Notes: a model not told the origin generated them from the sequence alone. Shown: positions 32,368-41,489, counted from the stretch's first letter. The stretch is 64,000 bases of DNA from Ralstonia insidiosa (GCF_008801405.1 NZ_VZPV01000002.1:124001-188000); one strand, 5' to 3'. A program made the numbers and translations.

Positions 32368-33531
32368 TCAGGCGCGCGCCGGATACTGCGCCACCACCTG
32401 CTCGCGAATCGACGGCTTGATGTTCGCCTGCGACATGTCCCCCTGGTAATGCGCAATCACGCGCGGGTTCATCACGCGAAACCACAGCGGCGGCACATAG
32501 GCCAGCAGCACCATCGCGGCATAGCCGGCGGGCAATTGCGGTGAATGCTCGAAGTGCCGCAGCGCCTGGAACGAACGCGTCGGGTTGGCGTGATGGTCGG
32601 CATGGCGCTGCAGTTGATACAGGAACAGGTTCGTCACCACGTGATTGCTGTTCCACGAATGCTGCGGCGTGCAACGTTCGTAGCGGCCGCTCGGCAGTTG
32701 CTTACGGCACAGGCCGTAGTGCTCCAGGTAGTTCACCACCTCCAGCAATGAAGCCCCGTACACCGCCTGGATCAGCAGGAAAGGCACAGCCTTGATACCG
32801 ACAAAGGCGATGCACACGGCCCACAGCACCACCGTCATCGCCCAGGCATTGAGCACGTCATTGCGCCACGACCACACCGAATGCCCGTTGCGCTCAAGAC
32901 GCTGCTTCTCCAGCGCCCAGGCCGATTTGACGCTGCCCACCACGGTGCGCGGCAGAAACTCCCAGAACGATTCGCCAAAGCGTGCGCTTGCCGGGTCAGC
33001 CGGTGTGGCCACCCGCACGTGATGGCCGCGGTTGTGCTCGACGAAGAAGTGCCCGTACGCCACCGGTGCCAGCGTGATCTTGGCAAGCCAGCGCTCAAAA
33101 CCGTTGGTCTTGTGGCCGAGTTCGTGCGCGGTGTTGATCGAGATGCCCGTCACCACGCCCAGTGAAAACGCGAACGCAATGTAGTCGTACCAGGTGAGCT
33201 CGTAGGTGTGCAGCACCCACATCGCCACAGCAAAGCTCACGTAGAGCACCGTGGTCGCCAGATAGACGATGCGCCGGTAGTAGCGCTGCTTTTCCAGCTC
33301 GGGGACGACGTCTTCGGGCGGGTTGTCGCGGTCGTCGCCAATCAGGTAATCGAGCAGCGGAATGATCGTGAACACGATGACCGGCCCCGCCCACCACAAC
33401 GGATGCCACCCGGTCGACAGCGCCAGGGCGGCGGCAATCATCGGTAGCGTGATCGTCAGCGCGCCGAGCATCCAGAGATACCGCTTGCTGTCGGTCCATT
33501 CCATGGACGCGACGGTGCCGGGTGTTGCCAT
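32368..33531 (-). CDS. alkB: Alkane 1-monooxygenase (AlkB-type diiron membrane hydroxylase)
   Basis: The 387-residue integral membrane enzyme has about six helices and all histidine boxes of the AlkB family: HELGHK, EHNRGHH and LQRHADHH, plus the NYLEHYG box between the second and third. It hydroxylates terminal carbons of medium- or long-chain alkanes using rubredoxin electrons. No rubredoxin gene is adjacent, so electrons must come from elsewhere. AGGAGGA precedes the ATG at 33531. The upstream region is 300 bp long and contains a large inverted repeat. The chain-length range cannot be read. Confidence 0.93.
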   Translation of the reverse strand: MATPGTVASMEWTDSKRYLWMLGALTITLPMIAAALALSTGWHPLWWAGPVIVFTIIPLLDYLIGDDRDNPPEDVVPELEKQRYYRRIVYLATTVLYVSFAVAMWVLHTYELTWYDYIAFAFSLGVVTGISINTAHELGHKTNGFERWLAKITLAPVAYGHFFVEHNRGHHVRVATPADPASARFGESFWEFLPRTVVGSVKSAWALEKQRLERNGHSVWSWRNDVLNAWAMTVVLWAVCIAFVGIKAVPFLLIQAVYGASLLEVVNYLEHYGLCRKQLPSGRYERCTPQHSWNSNHVVTNLFLYQLQRHADHHANPTRSFQALRHFEHSPQLPAGYAAMVLLAYVPPLWFRVMNPRVIAHYQGDMSQANIKPSIREQVVAQYPARA

Positions 33532-33571
33532 TGTCTTCCTCCTGGTTGCCCCGCTTGATTCGGTTGGCTTG

Positions 33572-33683
33572 GAGGCGCTATCAAAACGAAGCGAAGCGGT
33601 TCTGGCTAGGCGTGCGGCCGCAGACAGTACAAGTCGTACGGCAAGGCCGCACAACGACGCCAGAATCGTTTTGATAGCGCCTC
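33572..33683. repeat. Large imperfect inverted-repeat element
   Basis: Perfect 18-bp outer arms, 33572-33589 and 33666-33683 (both contain the core CTATCAAAACG or its complement), enclose 76 bp. Inside are further paired segments TTCTGGC/GCCAGAA and GTGCGGCC/GGCCGCAC, and a central loop with AGTACAAGTCGTAC. The whole 112 bp can fold as one long hairpin on either strand. It may be a REP/MITE-like repeat, a structured untranslated region of alkB, or a terminator. It lies in the alkB leader. Confidence 0.6.
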
Positions 33684-33816
33684 TCGTGCGCACGTGGGTG
33701 CGCCGTCGGGTCATGCCTAACGCCTGTTTTATAGGAGCGACTGAAGGAGCTTGCCAATGTCTCAGTTTAGGCTGGCACTTCCAAACAAGAACGCCCGTGG
33801 CATGGCGCGCACGGGC

Positions 33817-33849
33817 GGGAAAAACGCTGGTGATTGAAACCGGCGTTTT
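33817..33849 (-). terminator. Terminator of the glycerate kinase gene
   Basis: On the minus strand, arms of ten bases (33840-33849 and 33821-33830, one mismatch) form a stem AAAACGC.../...GCGTTTT, followed by five T residues and then TCCCG. A second GC-rich hairpin (33793-33816) follows at once. The site lies 88 bp past the kinase stop. The stem is nearly symmetrical with A/T runs on both sides, so it could stop transcription from either direction. The gap 33850-33936 holds only an 8-bp inverted repeat (33891-33898/33919-33926). Confidence 0.6.
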
Positions 33850-33936
33850 ACAAACGATCGTTCGATTTTGGTGCAACGCACACGCACGGACTGCCTGACA
33901 AGCGCCGCAGATAGCACATCAGGCAGCACGCTCGTC

Positions 33937-35229
33937 TTACGCTGCGCCGGCTGGCGTATCGATGATGATGGCGCGGAAATCGTTGACGTTGGTCAGCGTC
34001 GGGCCGGTGATGACGGAGTCGCCCAGCGCCTGGAAGAAGCCGTGGCCGTCGTTGTTGTCGAGGCTCTTGCGCGGCTGGATGCCAGCCGCCCATGCACGGG
34101 CGAGCGTGTCGGGCGCGATGATGGCGCCGGCAATCTCTTCGGCACCGTCCACGCCGTCGGTGTCACCGGCAATGGCGTGTACGCCGGGCAGCCCGTCCAG
34201 CGCCACCGCCAGCGAGAGCAGGAACTCCACGTTGCGCCCACCGCGGCCGCTGCCCGTGACAGTGACGGTCGTCTCGCCGCCCGACAGCAGCACGCACGGC
34301 GTCTTGAACGGCTGGCCGCGCTGTACCACCTGACGTGCGATGCCTGCCATCGCCAGGCCCAGGTCGCGCGCCTCGCCTTCCAGGCTATCGCCGAGGATGT
34401 ACGGCGTATAGCCCGCCGCCTCCGCCACCTTTGCCGCAGCCTCCAGCGCGATCTGCGGCGCCGTGATGATGCGCGTGGTGATGTTCTGCAGGCGCGCGTC
34501 GCCCGGCTTGATGCTCTCCGCTTCGTCCTTCGCAAGGAATGCACGCACGTTGTCGGGCACGGCGATCCGGTAGCGCTCGATGATCGCCAGGGCGTCTGCA
34601 CGCGTGGTCGGGTCCGCCACCGTGGGGCCGGACGCGATGTCGACCGGGTTGTCGCCCGGCACGTCAGAAATCAGCAGCGTCACCACGTGCGCCGGGTGGC
34701 AGGCCGCCGCCAGCCGCCCGCCCTTGACCTGCGACAGGTGGCGCCGCACGCAATTCATCTCGGCAATGTTGGCGCCGCTCTTGAGCAGCGCCGCATTCAC
34801 GGCCTGCTTGTCGGCTAGGCTGATGCCCTCGCCCGGCGCCACGAGCAGCGCCGAACCACCTCCGGAAATCAGTGCGATGACGAGGTCGTCTTCGGTCAGC
34901 CCCGACACCAGTTGACGCACGCGAGCCGTGGCTTCCAGGCCAGCCGCGTCGGGCACCGGGTGTGCCGCCTCGACAATCTCGATGCGCTCGCACGGCACGG
35001 CATAGCCGTAGCGCGTGACGACCAACCCCTCGAGCGGCCCCGGCCAATGCGCTTCAAGTGCCTGGGCCATGGCGGCCGATGCCTTGCCCGCACCGATGAC
35101 AATGGTCCGTCCCTTGGGCGCCGGCGGCAGATGCTGCGCCAGGCAGAGCGACGGCTGGGCGCTGGCCACAGCGGCATCGAACATGGCGCGCAGCAGCGCG
35201 GGTTGGTTGGCGGGGGACGTGGGTTGCAT
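33937..35229 (-). CDS. ttuD: Glycerate 2-kinase (GckA/TtuD-type, MOFRL family)
   Basis: The 430-residue protein consists of a DUF4147/GckA N-terminal domain (VIGAGKASAAMAQALE; VIALISGGGSALLVAPGEGISLADK) and a C-terminal MOFRL domain with LLSGGETTVTVTGSGRGGRNVEFLLSLA. It phosphorylates D-glycerate at C2 in glyoxylate or tartrate/hydroxypyruvate catabolism. The symbol follows the tartrate-utilisation homologue. It stands alone, without adjacent hydroxypyruvate isomerase or tartronate semialdehyde reductase genes. The ATG at 35229 was accepted from the family N-terminus. Confidence 0.9.
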   Translation of the reverse strand: MQPTSPANQPALLRAMFDAAVASAQPSLCLAQHLPPAPKGRTIVIGAGKASAAMAQALEAHWPGPLEGLVVTRYGYAVPCERIEIVEAAHPVPDAAGLEATARVRQLVSGLTEDDLVIALISGGGSALLVAPGEGISLADKQAVNAALLKSGANIAEMNCVRRHLSQVKGGRLAAACHPAHVVTLLISDVPGDNPVDIASGPTVADPTTRADALAIIERYRIAVPDNVRAFLAKDEAESIKPGDARLQNITTRIITAPQIALEAAAKVAEAAGYTPYILGDSLEGEARDLGLAMAGIARQVVQRGQPFKTPCVLLSGGETTVTVTGSGRGGRNVEFLLSLAVALDGLPGVHAIAGDTDGVDGAEEIAGAIIAPDTLARAWAAGIQPRKSLDNNDGHGFFQALGDSVITGPTLTNVNDFRAIIIDTPAGAA

Positions 35230-35404
35230 GAGAAGCCTCGAGCGGAATGAACAGGTTGGAGGCAGTCTACGGAGCGGCGCGCAAGTCGCCTATTGGAGAA
35301 TCTTCAAGACCACCTGAACGCGCAGGCAACCCCTGATGGGGCAACGCTTTGCGGCTGACAAGCGGGGCGCTTGCCCGGGCAAACCCTAGGATGGGATACC
35401 CGGT

Positions 35405-36298
35405 TCAGGCGACGTCCGCCTCGGGCTGCCAGATCATCGGCAAGGTCGCCAGCAGGGCCTGGACCATAGGATTGTCCGCACTGGCACGACGATGCAGCAG
35501 ACACAGCGGGCATGGCAGCCGGGCGCCCTCCCAGATGACGGCCTGGCCGCTCTGCACCATGCCGGCGGCCAGGCGCTCGCGCATGATCCCCAGGGCCACA
35601 CCGGACTGCACCAGCTCGATCATCGACGCTTCTTGATCGGCCTCGACCACGGTGTTGTGCGACAGACCGCGTTCGGCAAACATCTGCGCGACCATGCCGT
35701 GCTGCGAGCTGCCAGCGGGCGTCGCCAGCCACGGCATGGCAGCAAGCTCCTGCAGGCTGGCCCCACGCAGCTTCGCCTCCCACGCGGCGGGCGCCACCAC
35801 CACGTAGTGCTCCACGGCTAGCGGGTGCACGGTGATCTCCGGGTCGTGCAAGGTGCCCAGGTAGAAGCCTGTGTCGACCTGGCCATCACGCAGCATCTGC
35901 AGCACGCTGCCGGAAATGCCGTGTGCCAGCGTCACGTCGATGTGCGGATAGAACTGCAGCAGCGCCGCCAGCAGCGGCCCCAGGCGGATCGACTCCGGAT
36001 CGATGATCGTGCCCAGGCGCAGCACACCGGAGACATTGCCGCGCAGCGACGACGCCAGTGCCGTCATCTCCTGCGTGGCATCGACCACGCGCCCGGCAAT
36101 CGGCAGCAAGCGCCGGCCCGCGGCGGTGACCGTCATGCCGGTGGGCGTGCGGTCGAACAGCAGCACGCCCAGCTCGTCCTCCAGCCCCTTGATCTGCTTG
36201 GAGATGGCGGACTGTGTCAGATGCAGTTGCTCCGCCGCGCGTGCGAGCTGACCGGTGCGTGCAACCGCGAGTACGGCCTTGAGTTGGTAGAGTTCCAT
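35405..36298 (-). CDS. LysR-family transcriptional regulator
   Basis: The 297-residue protein has an N-terminal winged helix (LKAVLAVARTGQLARAAEQLHLTQSAISKQIKGLEDELGVLLF, residues 6-48), a linker helix and a substrate-binding domain of LysR type (from GVLRLGTIIDPES). It lies 28 bp downstream of the alpha/beta-hydrolase gene, so they may be co-transcribed, and 175 bp upstream of the glycerate kinase start. The inducer and target are unknown. Confidence 0.88.
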   Translation of the reverse strand: MELYQLKAVLAVARTGQLARAAEQLHLTQSAISKQIKGLEDELGVLLFDRTPTGMTVTAAGRRLLPIAGRVVDATQEMTALASSLRGNVSGVLRLGTIIDPESIRLGPLLAALLQFYPHIDVTLAHGISGSVLQMLRDGQVDTGFYLGTLHDPEITVHPLAVEHYVVVAPAAWEAKLRGASLQELAAMPWLATPAGSSQHGMVAQMFAERGLSHNTVVEADQEASMIELVQSGVALGIMRERLAAGMVQSGQAVIWEGARLPCPLCLLHRRASADNPMVQALLATLPMIWQPEADVA

Positions 36299-36326
36299 GG
36301 GGCAGCGCCAAATGGCCGATCGCGGA

Positions 36327-37130
36327 TCAGCGGGACGCCGCCACGAACGGCTTCACGGTATCCAGCACCGTGGCTTCCTGCTCCCGATGCGGCACGTGAC
36401 CGCAGTGCTGCAGCAACGCCAGCCGAGCCGGTGCGCCGGCCAAGGTCACAATGCGCTCGGGCTGCGCGGTCGAGCCATACTCGTCTTCCGTGCCGTGCAT
36501 GGCGAGCACCGGGCAGCGGACACCCAGCAGGTCTTCATCCAGGCACCAGTCGGCAAACGCGGGCGACAACCACGTGCTGACCCAGGCATCCAAGACCCAA
36601 GGCGCCTTGTCACCGTGATACCGCTCCAGGCGTGACATCTGACCGGGCTCGGCAAACTGGGCCTGGGCCGTACGGATGCCGGCGCGCGTCTGCTCTTCAA
36701 CAAAGGCTTGCGCAGACTCGGTGATCAGCCCAGCGCAACGGTCCGGATACGCGGCTGCAATCGACACCGCCATGCCGCCGCCCACGCTGTGGCCAAAGAC
36801 AATGAAACGCCCCACGCCAAACTGGTCAATCAGGGCGGAAAAACCGGTATGGGCCTCCTGGCGGATGAAATCCGCCCCGATCGGGCCCCGGTGCGGATCC
36901 GACTGGCCGAAACCGAGCCGGTCATAGGCAATCACCGCGCGCCCGGTTGCCTGCGCCAGGCGCTGCGGAAACTCGCGCCACAGCGCAACGCAGCCGAGCG
37001 AATCATGCAGCAGCACGATGGGCGGCAGCGCGGCGTCATCCGCCGTGCCGCCCCAACGCTTGGCATAGAGACGGCCGTTGACGGTGGTGACCCACGTCTC
37101 GGCTGCGTCCAGGGAAAGCGACTCCGTCAT
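36327..37130 (-). CDS. Alpha/beta-hydrolase family protein
   Basis: The 267-residue protein has the nucleophile elbow in IVFGHSVGGGMAVS (Ser in GHSVG), an oxyanion-side VLLHDSLGC, an acid near AMHGTEDEYG and a histidine in LLQHCGHVPHREQE. This is the layout of esterase or C-C-bond hydrolases of the MenH/BphD-like group, but the substrate is unknown. It lies between ilvE (15 bp upstream) and the LysR gene on the same strand, so the three may be transcribed together. There is no signal peptide. Confidence 0.83.
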   Translation of the reverse strand: MTESLSLDAAETWVTTVNGRLYAKRWGGTADDAALPPIVLLHDSLGCVALWREFPQRLAQATGRAVIAYDRLGFGQSDPHRGPIGADFIRQEAHTGFSALIDQFGVGRFIVFGHSVGGGMAVSIAAAYPDRCAGLITESAQAFVEEQTRAGIRTAQAQFAEPGQMSRLERYHGDKAPWVLDAWVSTWLSPAFADWCLDEDLLGVRCPVLAMHGTEDEYGSTAQPERIVTLAGAPARLALLQHCGHVPHREQEATVLDTVKPFVAASR

Positions 37131-37145
37131 ATCCGAGCGCCGGGT

Positions 37146-38246
37146 TCAGAACACGCGGTCGAGCCAGCTGTGCGGGTCCGGTGCGCGGCCGTTCTGCAGT
37201 TCGACCAGTGCAGCCTTCAGTTTGGTGGTCAGCACGCCGGCACCGCCGTCGCCGATGGTGAAGTTGTGCTTGTGGCCCTTCACTTTGCCGATGGGCGTGA
37301 CCACGGCGGCGGTACCGCACGCAAAGGCTTCACGCAAGCGACCGCTCTGGGCGTCGGCCTGCCATTGGTCGATGGAATACGGCTCTTCACGCACGGTCAG
37401 GCCCATGTCGCGCGCCAGGGTGATCAGCGAATCGCGGGTGATGCCCGGCAGAATCGTGCCGGTCAACGGGGGCGTCTGCAGCGAGCCATCTTCAAAGACG
37501 AAGAACACGTTCATGCCGCCGAGTTCTTCAATCCAGCGGCGCTCCACCGCATCGAGGAAGACCACCTGGTCGCAGCCTTCGCGCGTGGCTTCGGCCTGTG
37601 CGAGCAGGCTGGCCGCATAGTTCCCGCCGCACTTGGCATCGCCCGTACCGCCGGGTGCGGCGCGCGTGTAGGTGTCCGACACCCAGATCGTGACGGCAGC
37701 CGACGCGCCGCCCTTGAAGTACGCGCCCACCGGGCAGGCGATCACGCAATACAGATATTCAGCCGCGGGCTTGACGCCCAGTGCAACCTCGGTGGCAATC
37801 ATGAACGGCCGCAGATACAGCGCGGAACCCTCGCCCGACGGAATCCATTCGCGGTCCAGCTTCACGAGTTCGCGCACGGATTGCAGGAACAGATCTTCCG
37901 GCAGCGCGGGCATTGCCAGGCGCTTGGCGGAGTTCTGGAAGCGGCGTGCATTGGCGTCGGGTCGGAACAATGCACCGCCGCCATCCGGCAGCCGATACGC
38001 CTTCATGCCCTCAAAAATTTCCTGCGCGTAGTGCAATACCTGCGTCGCCGGATCCGTCGGGATCACACCGCGCGCGCCCACCTTCGCGTCGTGCCAGCCT
38101 TTGCCTTCGGTGTAGCGGATGGTGGCCATGTGGTCGGTGAACACGCGGCCGAAAGCCGGGCTCTCCAGCAGGCGAGCACGCTCGGCGGCGGGCACGGGGT
38201 TCGGGTTCTGTTCGATCGAAAGGGTCGACTCGACAACGTTGTTCAT
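37146..38246 (-). CDS. ilvE: Branched-chain-amino-acid aminotransferase
   Basis: The 366-residue PLP enzyme interconverts leucine, isoleucine and valine with their 2-oxo acids. It matches the longer BCAT type, with FEGMKAYRLPDGGGALFRPDANARR, the catalytic-lysine region GTGDAKCGGNYAASLLAQAEA, and the ELGGMNVFFVFEDG and ACGTAAVVTPIG segments. The start at 38246 is preceded by GGAGACGG. It precedes the alpha/beta-hydrolase gene by 15 bp on the same strand. A hairpin at 38349-38383 separates it from the porin gene. Confidence 0.93.
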   Translation of the reverse strand: MNNVVESTLSIEQNPNPVPAAERARLLESPAFGRVFTDHMATIRYTEGKGWHDAKVGARGVIPTDPATQVLHYAQEIFEGMKAYRLPDGGGALFRPDANARRFQNSAKRLAMPALPEDLFLQSVRELVKLDREWIPSGEGSALYLRPFMIATEVALGVKPAAEYLYCVIACPVGAYFKGGASAAVTIWVSDTYTRAAPGGTGDAKCGGNYAASLLAQAEATREGCDQVVFLDAVERRWIEELGGMNVFFVFEDGSLQTPPLTGTILPGITRDSLITLARDMGLTVREEPYSIDQWQADAQSGRLREAFACGTAAVVTPIGKVKGHKHNFTIGDGGAGVLTTKLKAALVELQNGRAPDPHSWLDRVF

Positions 38247-38348
38247 ACCGTCTCCATGGGGTGCGAGGGGGCGCTGGATGCGCCAAGAGCGATATTGTGC
38301 GCCAAGTGCGCTGGGCTGTGGCGATGCTTTCCACCGCACATAGGCAAC

Positions 38349-38383
38349 AGCCCGCCCACCGTGGTTTCGCCGGTGGGCGGGCT
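38349..38383 (-). terminator. GC-rich hairpin between porin and ilvE
   Basis: The two 13-base arms (38349-38361 and 38371-38383) pair perfectly around a 9-base loop, with G/C runs such as GCCCGCCCACC. It lies 59 bp past the porin stop on the minus strand and 103 bp upstream of the ilvE start. No clear U-tract follows, so it may act as an intrinsic terminator of the porin transcript only weakly or as an mRNA end. Confidence 0.5.
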
Positions 38384-38441
38384 GCAGGAGGGGCAAACGG
38401 TCAACCTAGCCCCATGCACGGGGCCAGCACGCCGCTAGGCC

Positions 38442-39599
38442 TTAGAACTTATGGCGCAAGGCCAGACGCACAACCGCCTGGTTGGCAGTGGAAGACGGCG
38501 CCCGTGCTGTGAGCACGTACCCGCCGTCAAGCAGCGAGTCGGTCTTGCCGCCCGCAACATGCTGATACGACGTTTGCAGATAGACATCCGTACGCTTGGA
38601 GAAGTTGTAGTCCGCCATCAGACCCACGGTGTGGATTCTCTGCACTGCGCGGCCCGTCGATGCGTCGTACTTCATGAGCGACAGCACATACTGCCCGCCC
38701 AGGAAGAATGCCGGCGTGATCTGGTACTTTCCGCTGACTTCAAAGTTGTGGTACTTGACCGCATCGACCGTCACGCCCGCTGCGGCGATGGCACCCGGTG
38801 CCGAGCCCAGGTATCCGCTGCCCGTGGGGGTGTTGTAGTTCGAGTTGGAGTAGGCAAAGCCAACCGTCGTCGGGCCGGTCGTGTAGTTGATGCCCGCGCC
38901 AAACACGCGCATCTTCTTCGCGGCGAAGGCTCCGACGTCGTTCGCTGCGAGGGCGCCGCCATCGGTTTGCCCGATGTTGTTGCCGACCATGTAGCCCGTA
39001 CCAATCACCAGGCCGCCGTTGGCGTACTTGCCACCGAAGCTATAGACGCGATTGTTGGAGAACGAAGCGTCTTCACTGAATGCATACGCGCCGCCAAACT
39101 GGAAGCCACCAAACACCGGGCTTGCATATTTGATGGTGTTATCCAGGCGGAACGAGTTGTCGGTGTTGTCGTTATCCAGCGGGTGAGCAAACTGCCAGCC
39201 CGCCCAGTTGCCGTTGGCCGTCGTGCCGGCAAAGTAGTCCACCACCGAGTCGTATTGGCGGCCCAGTGTGACCGTACCCAGCTGGTTGTTACTCAGGCCC
39301 ACATACGCCTGACGCCCGAACATGCGCCCGCCCTGACCCAGGCGGCCGGTGTCTGCAGAGAAGCCGTTCTCCAGTTGGAAAATCGCCTTCGTGCCGCCGC
39401 CAAGATCTTCGCTGCCACGCAGGCCAAAACGGCTGCCCTGCACGTGGCCACTCGCCATCTCAACAAGGCTATTGCCGCCGGAGTTATTGGTGTAGTTGAT
39501 GCCCTGGTCGATCACGCCGTACAGCGTCACGCTGCTCTGCGCAGCGGCTGCACCCGCACACGTTCCCAACACGGCAAATGCAATTGCGTGTCTCTTCAT
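38442..39599 (-). CDS. Gram-negative porin (OmpC/Omp32-like)
   Basis: The 385-residue protein has a signal peptide (cleavage near AAAAQ, residue 20) and begins SSVTLYGVIDQGINYTNN, the classic first strand of betaproteobacterial porins. It includes GSRFGLRGSEDLGGGTKAIFQLE and GRQAYVGLSNNQLGTVTLGRQYD, and ends with the C-terminal Phe strand VRLALRHKF. It forms a trimeric 16-stranded channel and probably admits the substrate of the catabolic island that follows upstream on the same strand. The start at 39599 fits the signal peptide. Confidence 0.93.
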   Translation of the reverse strand: MKRHAIAFAVLGTCAGAAAAQSSVTLYGVIDQGINYTNNSGGNSLVEMASGHVQGSRFGLRGSEDLGGGTKAIFQLENGFSADTGRLGQGGRMFGRQAYVGLSNNQLGTVTLGRQYDSVVDYFAGTTANGNWAGWQFAHPLDNDNTDNSFRLDNTIKYASPVFGGFQFGGAYAFSEDASFSNNRVYSFGGKYANGGLVIGTGYMVGNNIGQTDGGALAANDVGAFAAKKMRVFGAGINYTTGPTTVGFAYSNSNYNTPTGSGYLGSAPGAIAAAGVTVDAVKYHNFEVSGKYQITPAFFLGGQYVLSLMKYDASTGRAVQRIHTVGLMADYNFSKRTDVYLQTSYQHVAGGKTDSLLDGGYVLTARAPSSTANQAVVRLALRHKF

Positions 39600-39672
39600 T
39601 CTGTAAGGCTCCCTGATGTGAGTATTGTTGTAATTGGTTTGAATCAGTGGCGAAGCACCACCATGCAAATGA

Positions 39673-39716
39673 CCCGCCCAGCGATGCGGGCGACGATGCC
39701 CGCATCGCTGGGCGGG
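39673..39716 (-). terminator. Perfect 19-bp hairpin after the GMC oxidoreductase gene
   Basis: Arms at 39673-39691 and 39698-39716 pair perfectly around a 6-base loop. On the minus strand it lies 82 bp past the GMC gene stop and is followed by TCATTTGC, so the T-run is weak. It separates the oxidoreductase operon from the porin start (39599). It could be a terminator, an mRNA stabiliser or the remnant of a repeat. Confidence 0.5.
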
Positions 39717-39797
39717 CCACAACTTGACACGGGCTTCTGCCTCTCGCCATCAGAGTGTTCTGATTTGCGCGAGACTTTCACCGTGAGTGTTTGTGGG

Positions 39798-41471
39798 TTA
39801 CGCCAGCACAGGCTCCGTCGCCTGATCCGCGGCAGCGCACTGGCCTCCAGCGTGGCTCGATGCCGCCGCGAGAATCAGGTCCGCGCCCTTCTCCGCCACC
39901 ATCATGGTTGGCGCGTTGATGTTGCCGGACGTGATGTTCGGAAACACCGACGCGTCGACCACCCGCAGACCAACCAGACCATGCACGCGCAACGACGCGT
40001 CGACGACCGACGTGGCCGCATCCGGGCCCATCGCGCAGGAACCGCACAGGTGATAGATCGAGCCGGATTGCTCGCGGAAGTACTGCAGCAGATCCTCATC
40101 GGACTGCATCTGCGGCCCCGGTGAAATCTCTTCCACCGTCATCGCTTTCAGGGCCGGTGCGCACATCAGCGATCGAATCACCTTGCTGCCCTGCACAGCC
40201 TCGTCGAGGTCCTTCTGTGTCGTGAGCGCGTTGATGTGGATCTTTGCCGCATCCTCTGCGCGGTTTGAGGCGATCTCGATCGCGCCACGGCTCGTCGGCC
40301 GGCACGGATTGAACGCAATCAGAAACCCCGAGTACGGCTCCGGTTCGATGCTTGCGTGCTCGCTCTTCGGAATCCGGTACGACAGCGGGTTGAAGTAGAG
40401 CTGGATGTTCGGCGCTTGCACATCCGGCGCACCACGGAAGAAGCCGCCCGCCTGGTTCACGCTCATCGCCAGCGGGCCGCGCTTGGTCGACAGGTAGCGC
40501 AGGCCGATCTTCATCTTGCCAAGCAGCGTGCCCATCTCGTCGTTCAACGTGGGGCGATTCGCCTTGAAGTAGAAGCTCACGCACAGGTGGTCCTGCAGGT
40601 TGCGTCCAACGGCCGGCAACGCCTGCACGACCGGCACCTGATGACGCCTGAGCAAGGTCGGATCCCCTACGCCGGACAACTGCAGCAGCTTGGGAGTATC
40701 GACCGCGCCCGCAGCAAGAATCACCTCGCGCGACGCACCGATGAGCTCATCGCCGTTGGGGCCTGCCACGACCACGCCAACGGCGCGCTTGCCGTCAAAC
40801 TGCACACGTCGCACCAGGGTGCCGGAGCGCACGGTCAGGTTCGATCGGCTTTCCGCAGGGCGCAGATACGCGAAGCTGCTGGAGCAACGCTCACCATTCT
40901 TCGTGTTCAGGTCGTAGATGCCAGCGCCCTCGAACTGCGCACCGTTGAAGTCGTGCGTACGCGGCAGATTCAGCTGCTCGCAGCCCTTCAGGAATTCGTG
41001 GACGATCGGGTGCACATCCGCCTTCATCGACGTGATGTGAATCGGCCCGGCTGCGCCGTGATGCTCTGGATCGGTTGCGGCAGCCGCGTGCGATTCAAGC
41101 TTGCGGAAGTAAGGCAGCACATCGTCGAATGACCAGCCCGGGTTACCGGCTGCCGCCCAGTCGTCAAAGTCGCTGCGCTGACCACGCACGTACACCATCG
41201 CGTTGATCGAACCGGAGCCGCCCACCACCTTGCCGCGCGGGCAGTAGAGCTTGCGCCCGCTCAGTTCCGCCTCCGGTTCGCTGTAGTACATCCAGTTGTA
41301 CTGGCGGTTGTAGTAGGTCTTGGTAAAGCCGACCGGCACCTTGAACCAGAACGAGGCATCGCGCTCACCGGCCTCGATCAGCAGTACCGAATACTTGCCG
41401 GACTCACTCAGCCGGTTCGCCAGAATGCAGCCGGCCGAACCCGCGCCGACGATGATGTAGTCGTAAGTCAT
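39798..41471 (-). CDS. GMC-family flavin oxidoreductase (choline dehydrogenase-like)
   Basis: The 557-residue protein starts with the FAD fold YDYIIVGAGSAGCILANRLSESG (residues 2-24), followed by PRGKVVGGSGSINAMVYVRG (GMC signature 1) and a second signature near AGAVDTPKLLQLSGVG. The C-terminal active-site region is YHLCGSCAMGPD, then FPNITSGNINAPTMMVAEKGADL. It oxidises an alcohol or sugar-type substrate, passing electrons to oxygen or a quinone. There is no signal peptide. It follows the enolase-superfamily gene by 18 bp, so it belongs to the catabolic operon. Confidence 0.9.
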   Translation of the reverse strand: MTYDYIIVGAGSAGCILANRLSESGKYSVLLIEAGERDASFWFKVPVGFTKTYYNRQYNWMYYSEPEAELSGRKLYCPRGKVVGGSGSINAMVYVRGQRSDFDDWAAAGNPGWSFDDVLPYFRKLESHAAAATDPEHHGAAGPIHITSMKADVHPIVHEFLKGCEQLNLPRTHDFNGAQFEGAGIYDLNTKNGERCSSSFAYLRPAESRSNLTVRSGTLVRRVQFDGKRAVGVVVAGPNGDELIGASREVILAAGAVDTPKLLQLSGVGDPTLLRRHQVPVVQALPAVGRNLQDHLCVSFYFKANRPTLNDEMGTLLGKMKIGLRYLSTKRGPLAMSVNQAGGFFRGAPDVQAPNIQLYFNPLSYRIPKSEHASIEPEPYSGFLIAFNPCRPTSRGAIEIASNRAEDAAKIHINALTTQKDLDEAVQGSKVIRSLMCAPALKAMTVEEISPGPQMQSDEDLLQYFREQSGSIYHLCGSCAMGPDAATSVVDASLRVHGLVGLRVVDASVFPNITSGNINAPTMMVAEKGADLILAAASSHAGGQCAAADQATEPVLA

Positions 41472-41489
41472 GCCGCCCTCGTCGCGCAA

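Noticed and set aside
33572..33683. Inverted repeat as ends of an insertion sequence
   Set aside because: Only 76 bp lie between the arms, with no transposase and no target duplication evident. A non-autonomous repeat or RNA structure fits better.
36708..38438. 576-codon plus-strand frame across ilvE and the alpha/beta-hydrolase
   Set aside because: It spans two well-supported minus-strand genes and has no domain or start signal.
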